A stretch of DNA of 5,206 bases from the NCBI GenBank assembly GCA_017459225.1, contig JAFUDL010000436.1, forward strand, positions 1-5,206, written 5' to 3'. Below, in pieces: positions 1 through 5,206 of this stretch. Position 1 is the first letter of the stretch; every line of letters begins with the position of its first letter. Made by a program: the position numbers and the translations under genes. The notes beneath the pieces were generated by a model, which was given only the letters and a program-made list of their open reading frames with translations, was not told where the DNA came from and made no database searches. The stretch is from Kiritimatiellia bacterium. Lineage in GTDB: Bacteria > Verrucomicrobiota > Kiritimatiellia > RFP12 > UBA1067.

Positions 1-131
1 AGCCAGACGGGGAGGAGGTGGTGGAATCGGGATGGTTCGACCGCGACCATCTTCCGCAGATACCGCGCCCCGGCTCGATCGCGCGAACGATGCTCGACGC
101 CTGGCTGGCATGTGGCACGAAACCCGGTTAA
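1..131 (+). CDS. nudC: NUDIX hydrolase C-terminus, NudC-like NADH pyrophosphatase (5' end outside window)
   Basis: Only the last 42 codons are in the window, read in the frame starting at base 3 and ending at TAA 129-131. The tail has a WFDRDHLP segment (33-56), a PRPGSIAR segment (63-86) and then MLDAWL (90-107). This is the pattern that ends NudC-type NADH pyrophosphatases: an aromatic WF near an Asp and LP, a Pro-rich turn, S-[IV]-A-R, then an amphipathic helix with I/L-[ID]-x-W. NudC enzymes cleave NAD(H), and in some bacteria NAD-capped RNA, to the mononucleotides. The NUDIX box and the zinc-binding Cys residues would lie upstream and cannot be checked. Another NUDIX subfamily is possible. 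The gene ends 65 bases before the kinase start, with a promoter between them, so it is probably a separate transcription unit. Confidence 0.62.
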   Translation, partial: PDGEEVVESGWFDRDHLPQIPRPGSIARTMLDAWLACGTKPG

Positions 132-159
132 TCTCGCCTCTGCGGAGAAAAGCGGGATG

Positions 160-168
160 TGGTATAAT
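160..168 (+). promoter_or_regulatory. Extended -10 promoter of the kinase-pta operon
   Basis: TG-G-TATAAT is a perfect -10 hexamer (163-168) preceded by the TGn extension. Transcription would be expected to start near 175, giving a leader of about 22 bases that carries a Shine-Dalgarno sequence. No good -35 hexamer is visible at 16-18 bases upstream (the 17-base position reads CTGCGG). The extended -10 may compensate. The element falls in the only gap between the NUDIX gene and the kinase. Confidence 0.7.
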
Positions 169-185
169 ATCTGCTTTCAGGCAAA

Positions 186-191
186 AAGAGG
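186..191 (+). promoter_or_regulatory. Ribosome binding site setting the kinase start at 197
   Basis: AAGAGG followed by T lies five bases before ATG 197. It supports this start over the in-frame ATG at 32, which would overlap the NUDIX gene and add 55 residues with no family similarity. Confidence 0.75.
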
Positions 192-196
192 TAGAA

Positions 197-1312
197 ATGA
201 AAGACGGCAAATTCAGGTTGCTTGTTATCAATCCAGGCTCGACTTCGACGAAAGTCAGCCTTTTCGAAGACGAGACGTCGGTCTTCGAGCGGAAGCTCTT
301 CCACGAAGCGTCTGTATTATTGAAGTTTTCGCACGTCAACGACCAGATGCCGTTCCGGCGCGGCGTGATCCTGGACATGCTCAAGGCGGAGGGCGTGGAT
401 CCCGACACGATCGACGCGTTCGTCGGCCGCTGCGGCGGAACGCACTCTCAGCCCAGCGGCGTCATACGCGTTGACCAGAACCTCTACGACGACGCCGTCA
501 AGGGCCTTGACGGTTCGGAGCATCCCGCCAAGCTCGGGGTGATGCTCGCATGGAAGTTCGCGGAGGAGTTCGGGAAGTCCGCCTTCACGCTCCATCCCAC
601 GACCGTGGACGAACTCAACGACTATGCGCGGCTCACGGGCATCAAGGGCGTGTACCGCTTTGCGCATACGCACTGCCTGAACCAGAAGGCAGTGGCCGAG
701 TTCCACGCCAAGAAGATCGGCCGCAGGTACGAGGACTGCAACTTCATCGTCGCGCACATCGACGGCGGCATCACCGTGGCCGCCCACGAGCATGGCCGGA
801 CGGTGGACAGCAACATGGGCGCGGACGGAGATGGCGCGTTCTCCCCCACCCGCATCGGATCGCTGCCGGTCTTGACGGTGCTCAATTACCTTGAGACGCA
901 TTCCGTCGATGACCTGCGCCGTCGTTGCACGAGGTCAGGCGGATTCGTCGATTTCTTCGGCACGTCCAACTCCGACACGATCCACGCGCTTGTGGAAAAA
1001 GGCGACAAGAAAGCGACTCTTGTCTGGAACACGATGATCTACCAGATCTGCAAGCAGATCGGCGAGATGGCGGTGGTTCTCTGCGGAAAGGTGGACGGCA
1101 TCGTCCTCACCGGCGGACTCGTCCGCTTCGCCGACATCGTCGAAGGCATCGAGAGGCACTGCGGGTTCATCGCGCCGGTCAGCGCGTATCCGGGCGAGAT
1201 GGAGCAGGAGGCGCTGGGGCTCTCGGCGCTCAAGGTGCTGCGCGGGGAATGTGCCGCACTCACGTATTCCGGACGCGACGTGTGGCAGGGTTTTGAAGGA
1301 ATGGATCTTTGA
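197..1312 (+). CDS. buk: Butyrate kinase-family acyl kinase, divergent (acetate/butyrate kinase superfamily)
   Basis: Cytoplasmic kinase of the ASKHA fold, 371 residues, close to the usual Buk length of about 355-360. Buk enzymes convert acyl-phosphate plus ADP to acid plus ATP. Family marks in order: the N-terminal phosphate-1 loop INPGSTSTK (11-19); VGRCGG (76-81), with the Arg expected to bind substrate; VDEL (137-140); CLNQKAVA (160-167); a Gly-rich loop AHIDGG (186-191); DGDGAFSPTR (210-219); LTGG (304-307); and ALKVLRGE (344-351). From memory of characterised Buk proteins, several core positions differ: VGRGG reads VGRCGG, DPVVVDE reads HPTTVDE (His133 for the conserved Asp), HMGGG reads HIDGG, and the GPFSPERSG region reads GAFSPTRIG. 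It is therefore a diverged member whose substrate could be acetate, propionate, butyrate or a branched-chain acid. It starts at ATG 197 behind AAGAGG, and pta follows 17 bases after its stop, so the two are very likely co-transcribed. Confidence 0.85.
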   Translation: MKDGKFRLLVINPGSTSTKVSLFEDETSVFERKLFHEASVLLKFSHVNDQMPFRRGVILDMLKAEGVDPDTIDAFVGRCGGTHSQPSGVIRVDQNLYDDAVKGLDGSEHPAKLGVMLAWKFAEEFGKSAFTLHPTTVDELNDYARLTGIKGVYRFAHTHCLNQKAVAEFHAKKIGRRYEDCNFIVAHIDGGITVAAHEHGRTVDSNMGADGDGAFSPTRIGSLPVLTVLNYLETHSVDDLRRRCTRSGGFVDFFGTSNSDTIHALVEKGDKKATLVWNTMIYQICKQIGEMAVVLCGKVDGIVLTGGLVRFADIVEGIERHCGFIAPVSAYPGEMEQEALGLSALKVLRGECAALTYSGRDVWQGFEGMDL

Positions 1313-1315
1313 TCC

Positions 1316-1323
1316 GGAAGGAG
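1316..1323 (+). promoter_or_regulatory. Strong Shine-Dalgarno for pta, choosing ATG 1330
   Basis: GGAAGGAG lies six bases before ATG 1330. A longer reading from TTG 1309, which overlaps the kinase stop codon, is open, but it would put this sequence inside the coding region and has no ribosome site of its own. ATG 1330 also gives the N-terminus expected for the family. Confidence 0.85.
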
Positions 1324-1329
1324 CCCGAC

Positions 1330-2271
1330 ATGGAAGTTGTGAAGAGAATCAAGGCGAAGGCACGCGCCTCGATGAAACGTATCGTCCTGCCCGAGGGCGA
1401 CGAACCGCGTACGGTCGAGGCGGCGAGGATCGTCGCGGAGGAAGGCGTGGCGGAGCCGATTTTGCTTACGCCCGAGATCATCGCGCGTGCGGAGAACAAG
1501 TCGCGTTTCGACGCATACGTCGCGAAGTTGTACGAACTCCGCAAGGCGAAGGGTCTTACCGAGGAGGCGGCCGCCAAACTGGTGGCGGACCCGATGTACT
1601 ACGGAATGATGATGGTCAAGGAAGGCGATGCGGACGGTCTCGTCTCTGGTGCCGTCCACTCGACGGGCGACATGCTTCGTCCGGCGCTGCAGATCATCAA
1701 GACCGCGCCGGGAATGAAACTTGTCTCCTCCGCTTTCCTGCTGGAGAGTCCGTATACGCAGTTCGGGGAGAACGGACTTCTTGTCATGGCGGACTGCGTG
1801 GTGAACCCGTGCCCGAACGCTGAGGAGCTTGCGAACATCGCGGTGGCGACGGCGAACACCGCCCGTGCGCTCTGCGACTTCGAGGAGCCGCGCGTCGCGA
1901 TGCTCTCGTTCTCGTCGAAGGGCAGCGCGGAGCACGCGCTCGTCGACAAGGTGCGCGAGGCGACGTCAATCGTCCATGACCTCGCGCCGGACCTTCTTCT
2001 TGACGGAGAGCTGCAGCTGGACGCCGCCATAGTTCCTGAGGTGGCGGCGCTCAAGGCGAAGGGAAGCACTGTCGCCGGGCGCGCGAACGTGCTCATCTTC
2101 CCGGACCTGCAGGCGGGCAACATCGGCTACAAGATCGCCCAGCGTCTGGGCGGCGCGTCGTGCTTCGCCGTCCTCCAGGGGCTTGCCGGACCCTGCAACG
2201 ACCTTTCGCGCGGCTGCTCCGTCGAAGACATCGTCAACACCATCGCCGCCACGGCCGTGCAGGCGGGATAG
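1330..2271 (+). CDS. pta: Phosphate acetyltransferase (short class I type)
   Basis: Cytoplasmic phosphotransacetylase interconverting acetyl-CoA plus phosphate with acetyl-phosphate plus CoA. At 313 residues it is a stand-alone PTA_PTB domain without the N-terminal regulatory part of long enterobacterial Pta. Visible motifs: IVLPEG (18-23), a DPMYYG segment (87-92), the DADGLVSGAVHST stretch (100-112), LRPALQIIKTAPG (116-128), AMLSFSSKGSAEH, DGELQLDAA, LIFPDLQAGNIGYK and NDLSRGCSVEDIV. Ser293, Arg294 and Asp300 match catalytic Ser309, Arg310 and Asp316 of Methanosarcina thermophila Pta. These motifs mark Pta, not phosphate butyryltransferase, which is much more divergent. Two oddities are visible. 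About 20 residues usually present between the ILL motif (44-46) and the YVAKLYELRK helix (63-72) are missing. The usual Gly-Pro before LQGL is Phe-Ala (279-280), with Gly at 287 where Lys is common. The gene is second in an operon with the Buk-like kinase, its likely partner. Confidence 0.93.
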   Translation: MEVVKRIKAKARASMKRIVLPEGDEPRTVEAARIVAEEGVAEPILLTPEIIARAENKSRFDAYVAKLYELRKAKGLTEEAAAKLVADPMYYGMMMVKEGDADGLVSGAVHSTGDMLRPALQIIKTAPGMKLVSSAFLLESPYTQFGENGLLVMADCVVNPCPNAEELANIAVATANTARALCDFEEPRVAMLSFSSKGSAEHALVDKVREATSIVHDLAPDLLLDGELQLDAAIVPEVAALKAKGSTVAGRANVLIFPDLQAGNIGYKIAQRLGGASCFAVLQGLAGPCNDLSRGCSVEDIVNTIAATAVQAG

Positions 2272-2296
2272 CCAGAATATTGTCGGGGATGATTGT

Positions 2297-2327
2297 TTCA
2301 CACAGGACGTTTGCGAAATGATATAAT
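2297..2327 (+). promoter_or_regulatory. Promoter overlapping the esterase start region; predicted leaderless
   Basis: TATAAT at 2322-2327 is preceded by TG at 2319-2320, giving an extended -10. TTCACA (2297-2302) matches five of six bases of TTGACA, though the 19-base spacer is long. Counting the last T as position -7 puts +1 at 2334, the A of the esterase ATG. An in-frame TGA at 2319-2321 stops the protein from starting further upstream, and there is no Shine-Dalgarno sequence before the ATG. Confidence 0.7.
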
Positions 2328-2333
2328 GTCCAC

Positions 2334-4007
2334 ATGAACATCAAAGGACATAAAACGATTCTGCTGGCTGCAATTGCGCTGGCTATGGGCGTTGTGTGGG
2401 ACTGCTGTGACGGCGCCACGCCGAAGCGCCGCGCTTTGCGTGTCGCCTGCATCGGCGACTCCATCACGTATGGCTTCGGCCTTGCCGACCGAGACAGGGA
2501 GTCGTATCCCGCGCAGCTGCAGAGGATGCTGAACAAATGGTTCCCGCGCAGTTTCGAGGTGCGTAACTTCGGCAGCAGCGGACGCGGCATCTATCTAGAT
2601 TCAATGCGTGGCGCGGAGAAGCGCGGCTACCGCTGGACGAAGGAACACAAGGCCGCGCTTGAATGGAAACCCGACATAGTGGTGTGCAACCTGGGCATAA
2701 ACGACTGCGGCGAATATATCAAGGAATTTACGGGCGGCAGAGAGCGCGGCCAGCTCATAGAAGACTATCTTGCGCTGCTTCTCGACTACTCGTTCGACAA
2801 CCCATCCAGACGATCCCCCGCCATGAGGAAGATATACCTCTGGAGCAAGCTCGCGCCGCTCGCTGAAAAGCAGAGGTTCCACCGCAGCCCGGAGCCATTC
2901 CTGATGCAGAGGGACATTGAGTATATTGCCGGTAGCATGAGCCACAACACCAAATGCCAAACTTCCTGCATCGATTTGCAGGAGCCATTGCGCGAGAAGA
3001 TGGACGAGATCTTCGCCCATGACGGCATACACCCGAACGCCGAGGGTGCAGGCATCATCGCTGAAACGGTCTTCAAGGCGATAATCGACGGGGAGGCGCG
3101 AGGACGTTCATATTCATGGCCGTCTGACAGGTTGGAACTGCCGGACGATGTGCGGGAACGCTGCGAGACGTGGCTGTGCGCAGGACAGTCCAACATGCAG
3201 AAGGGCTGGGGCGAGTTCAACGCGACACCAGAGGAGAAGGCGCGCGTGAAGTGCGAGATGGCGCGACTTGCGAAAGTTGATGTTCGCTTCTGGGACTTCA
3301 ATGACGGCAGCTGGACGAAGCTGACTCCAACGAACGCTTTGAACAAGTGTGCGTTCGGCGTTAGCTTCGCCATTCGCCGTGCGGAGGCTACGGGGAAGGC
3401 GGTGGCGATTCTCTACGTCGCGGCTGGTGGCGCACCGACGGAGTCGTTCCTCTCCGAGGCGACGATGTGCGCCATTGGCAAGGACGGCAAGCCGCTTTAT
3501 CCGCACCTCGCGGCGATCGCGACGAACCGCCACAGGCTCGATCAGAACAAGGACTTCCCGTGCAAGTGGGTGGCGAGGGAGTATCCGCGCCGCAGGGGCA
3601 ACAGCGAGGAGGCGCGCTGGTGGCCGGTGTCGATGATGTACGGCCACGGGATCAGGCGCATCAAGGATTGCGGAATCAAAGTCGATGGAATCCTGTGGTA
3701 TCAGGGCGAGTCGAACGCGACGGCGAATGTCGCGCCAGACGTGCCGCTCGCCGATGACTACATGCTGGAGACTAATCTTGCCATCATAGATCAGCTGCGC
3801 GGCGAGAGGAAGATACCGTTCCTCATGATTGGCCTGCCGAAGATGAATCGTCCGTGGGAGCCCTACCGCGCCGCGCAGAGGAAGGCGTGCGAAGAGAAGG
3901 GCGCGATCTACGTGGACACATTCGCCGCGGGGCTTGGCGACGAGCGCGACGTGCACCCGCGCGACAAGATCCCGTTCGCCGAGCTCGCCCTGCGCGCGCT
4001 CGACTGA
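2334..4007 (+). CDS. Secreted two-domain acetylesterase: SGNH/GDSL hydrolase plus sialate O-acetylesterase-like domain
   Basis: Probable exported esterase of 557 residues, likely removing O-acetyl groups from glycans. An N-terminal signal sequence has Lys residues then a hydrophobic run (8-22), with possible cleavage near Ala28. The two Cys at 24-25 lack a good lipobox. Domain 1 (about 35-252) is SGNH: GDSITYG (41-47, nucleophile Ser43), NFGSSGRG (78-85, block II Gly), LGIND (120-124, block III Asn123) and DGIHPN (230-235, Asp230/His233). Domain 2 (about 278-557) resembles the SASA family: WLCAGQSNMQ (280-289, nucleophile Ser286), WYQGESNA (455-462) and DVHP (539-542, Asp539/His541). Both triads look intact, so both halves may be active. 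Xylan, pectin, sialic acid or other acetylated sugars are all possible, and the sequence does not decide. It starts at ATG 2334, with TATAAT six bases upstream and no ribosome binding site. No glycoside hydrolase neighbours are visible here. Confidence 0.85.
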   Translation: MNIKGHKTILLAAIALAMGVVWDCCDGATPKRRALRVACIGDSITYGFGLADRDRESYPAQLQRMLNKWFPRSFEVRNFGSSGRGIYLDSMRGAEKRGYRWTKEHKAALEWKPDIVVCNLGINDCGEYIKEFTGGRERGQLIEDYLALLLDYSFDNPSRRSPAMRKIYLWSKLAPLAEKQRFHRSPEPFLMQRDIEYIAGSMSHNTKCQTSCIDLQEPLREKMDEIFAHDGIHPNAEGAGIIAETVFKAIIDGEARGRSYSWPSDRLELPDDVRERCETWLCAGQSNMQKGWGEFNATPEEKARVKCEMARLAKVDVRFWDFNDGSWTKLTPTNALNKCAFGVSFAIRRAEATGKAVAILYVAAGGAPTESFLSEATMCAIGKDGKPLYPHLAAIATNRHRLDQNKDFPCKWVAREYPRRRGNSEEARWWPVSMMYGHGIRRIKDCGIKVDGILWYQGESNATANVAPDVPLADDYMLETNLAIIDQLRGERKIPFLMIGLPKMNRPWEPYRAAQRKACEEKGAIYVDTFAAGLGDERDVHPRDKIPFAELALRALD

Positions 4008-4027
4008 TGCAAGGTCCACGATTCTGT

Positions 4028-4056
4028 TTGATTACGCGGATGGGGTTTGGTATAAT
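4028..4056 (+). promoter_or_regulatory. dnaX promoter, predicted near-leaderless
   Basis: TTGATT (4028-4033) and TATAAT (4051-4056) are separated by exactly 17 bases, and TG at 4048-4049 adds the extended -10. Position +1 is expected near 4063, two bases before ATG 4065. The in-frame TAA at 4053-4055 lies inside the -10 box, so translation cannot start upstream of it. No Shine-Dalgarno sequence lies between the -10 and the ATG. Confidence 0.78.
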
Positions 4057-4064
4057 CTAGGCAA

Positions 4065-5206
4065 ATGGAAGGCAATGAACAGACGGCGCATGTGGCGCTG
4101 CCGCTTAAGTACCGCCCGATGACGTTCGAGGACGTCGTTGGTCAGGAGCATGTAACGCGTACGCTGAGGAACGCGCTCGAGTCGGGGCGCGTGGCGAATG
4201 CGTACCTCTTCATAGGTCCGCGCGGCATAGGCAAGACCACGCTATCGCGCATCTTCGCGAAGGCGCTCAACTGCACGAACCCGAAGGGCGTGGAGCCGTG
4301 CGGTGAGTGCGAGAACTGCGTCCAGATCGCGGCGGGAAGGTCGATTGACGTTGTGGAGCTCGACGCGGCGAGCCACAACAAGGTGGAGGACGTGCGGCCC
4401 ATCATCGAGGCGGTGCAGTTCAAGCCGGCATCGTCCAAGTACAAGATATTCATCATCGACGAATGCCACATGCTCACTGCCTCCGCCTGGAACGCGCTTC
4501 TCAAGACGCTCGAGGAGCCGCCGCCCTACGTGAGGTTCGTCTTCGCCACCACGGAAGGCGACAAGGTGCTGGACACCATCGTCTCCCGCTGCCAGCGCTT
4601 CGACCTGCGCCGCATCCAGACGCATCAGATCGCTGAGCGCCTGCGCTACATCTGCGGCAAGGAGGGCATTGAGGCGGAGGAGGACGCCCTCTTGGCGATC
4701 GCGCGCGGCGCGGAGGGCGGCATGCGCGACGCGCTAAGCTCGCTCGACCAGCTAATCGCATTCAAGGGCATGAAGATCACCGAGGAGGACGCTCTCGGCG
4801 TGTTCGGTCTTGTCTCGCGTAGCGCGCTAGAGGGCCTCGCCGGCGCGGTGCTGAAGGGCGATGCCGCGGCGATTCTGCGTGCGGTGGAGGCGTTCGATTC
4901 CGCAGGCAAGAACATGCGCCGTCTCGCGAGCGAACTCATGCAGCATTTTCGCAATCTGCTCGTGTATCAGACGCTCGGAGGCGCCACAACGGGCCTCGAG
5001 GCGACGCCCGAGCAGGTGAAGACGCTTGCCGAGCAGGCGAAGCTCTGCGACTCTTCGCGCATATTCCGCGTGGCGGACCAGCTGGCGGCGATGGAGGACA
5101 AGCTCCGCCATGTGCTCAGCGTGCGCACCCTCATCGAGATGACTCTCATCCGCGCCTCGCGCCTCGCCACCGTGGCGAGCGTGGAGGAGCTTATGCGCGC
5201 CGTGCG
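4065..5206 (+). CDS. dnaX: DNA polymerase III subunit gamma/tau (3' end outside window)
   Basis: AAA+ ATPase of the replicative clamp loader, which loads the sliding clamp and, as tau, ties polymerase cores together. The first 380 codons are present and the frame runs off the window end. Motifs in order: LKYRPMTFEDVVGQ (14-27), the usual DnaX opening; Walker A GPRGIGKT (51-58); zinc-binding Cys70, Cys79, Cys82 and Cys85; LDAASHNKVEDVR (99-111); Walker B IIDECHML (130-137, with Cys134 where Val is usual); LLKTLEEPP (145-153); sensor 1 FATTE (160-164); the SRCQRF arginine-finger motif (174-179); and sensor 2 GGMRDALS (218-225). Domain III follows to the window end. The start is fixed between the in-frame TAA at 4053 and residue 14; ATG 4065 is the only ATG there, and GTG 4092 is a weaker alternative. 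A programmed frameshift making gamma would lie downstream of the window and cannot be judged. Confidence 0.96.
   Translation, partial: MEGNEQTAHVALPLKYRPMTFEDVVGQEHVTRTLRNALESGRVANAYLFIGPRGIGKTTLSRIFAKALNCTNPKGVEPCGECENCVQIAAGRSIDVVELDAASHNKVEDVRPIIEAVQFKPASSKYKIFIIDECHMLTASAWNALLKTLEEPPPYVRFVFATTEGDKVLDTIVSRCQRFDLRRIQTHQIAERLRYICGKEGIEAEEDALLAIARGAEGGMRDALSSLDQLIAFKGMKITEEDALGVFGLVSRSALEGLAGAVLKGDAAAILRAVEAFDSAGKNMRRLASELMQHFRNLLVYQTLGGATTGLEATPEQVKTLAEQAKLCDSSRIFRVADQLAAMEDKLRHVLSVRTLIEMTLIRASRLATVASVEELMRAV

Noticed and set aside
141..150. Short CTC/GAG inverted repeat after the NUDIX gene as a terminator
   Set aside because: The stem is only about three base pairs and no T run follows.
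32..196. N-terminal extension of the kinase from ATG 32
   Set aside because: It overlaps the 3' end of the NUDIX gene, runs across the promoter at 160-168, has no family similarity, and ATG 197 has a Shine-Dalgarno and the expected N-terminus.
317..901. 194-codon minus-strand frame and smaller plus-strand frames inside the kinase
   Set aside because: They are out-of-frame readings of a conserved gene, with low-complexity Arg-rich products.
1309..1329. TTG 1309 as the pta start
   Set aside because: It would add seven residues translated from the Shine-Dalgarno region itself; ATG 1330 has GGAAGGAG at ideal spacing.
1039..1935. 298-codon open frame on the minus strand
   Set aside because: It lies across the convincing kinase and pta genes, is rich in Arg/His as expected of an antisense frame in GC-rich DNA, and shows no family motif.
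2334..2410. Esterase as a lipoprotein because of Cys24-Cys25
   Set aside because: The residues before the Cys (VVWD) do not fit a lipobox, so ordinary secretion is more likely.
2334..4007. Esterase as part of the kinase-pta operon
   Set aside because: It has its own extended -10 promoter directly on the start codon, although read-through cannot be excluded.
3114..4019. 301-codon open frame on the minus strand
   Set aside because: It is antisense to the esterase C-terminal domain, with shadow-type composition and no recognisable domain or ribosome site.

Overview
The window is GC-rich, tightly packed and entirely plus-strand. It holds parts or all of five genes, with gaps of about 17 to 65 bases. 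It reads as ordinary chromosome: central metabolism, a secreted esterase and a replication subunit, with no mobile element, RNA gene or repeat array seen. The organism cannot be fixed from sequence alone. High GC, a secreted polysaccharide-type acetylesterase, a Buk-family kinase and near-leaderless TATAAT promoters would fit an anaerobic, carbohydrate-degrading gut bacterium, possibly of the Verrucomicrobiota/Kiritimatiellota/Lentisphaerota group. That placement is a low-confidence inference.

Layout. Bases 1-131 are the 3' end of a NUDIX hydrolase, most like NADH pyrophosphatase NudC. A promoter at 160-168 leads a two-gene operon: a divergent butyrate-kinase-family acyl kinase (197-1312), then a phosphate acetyltransferase (1330-2271). 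A second promoter sits directly on the start codon of a secreted two-domain esterase (2334-4007), with an N-terminal SGNH/GDSL domain and a C-terminal sialate-O-acetylesterase-like domain. A third promoter directly precedes dnaX, the DNA polymerase III tau/gamma subunit (4065 to the window end, truncated by the window).

How the genes work together. The kinase and phosphotransacylase would interconvert acyl-CoA, acyl-phosphate and acid plus ATP, so they form a substrate-level phosphorylation module. The pairing is unusual, because a Pta-type transacylase sits with a Buk-type kinase instead of AckA or Ptb. The esterase probably releases acetate from acetylated glycans outside the cytoplasm. A metabolic link to the operon is possible but unproven, since the esterase has its own promoter. 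dnaX looks like an unrelated neighbour.

The most notable signals are three promoters sharing an extended -10 element (TGnTATAAT), two of which place the expected transcription start on or within two bases of the start codon; the Pta-Buk pairing; and active-site-region substitutions in the kinase.
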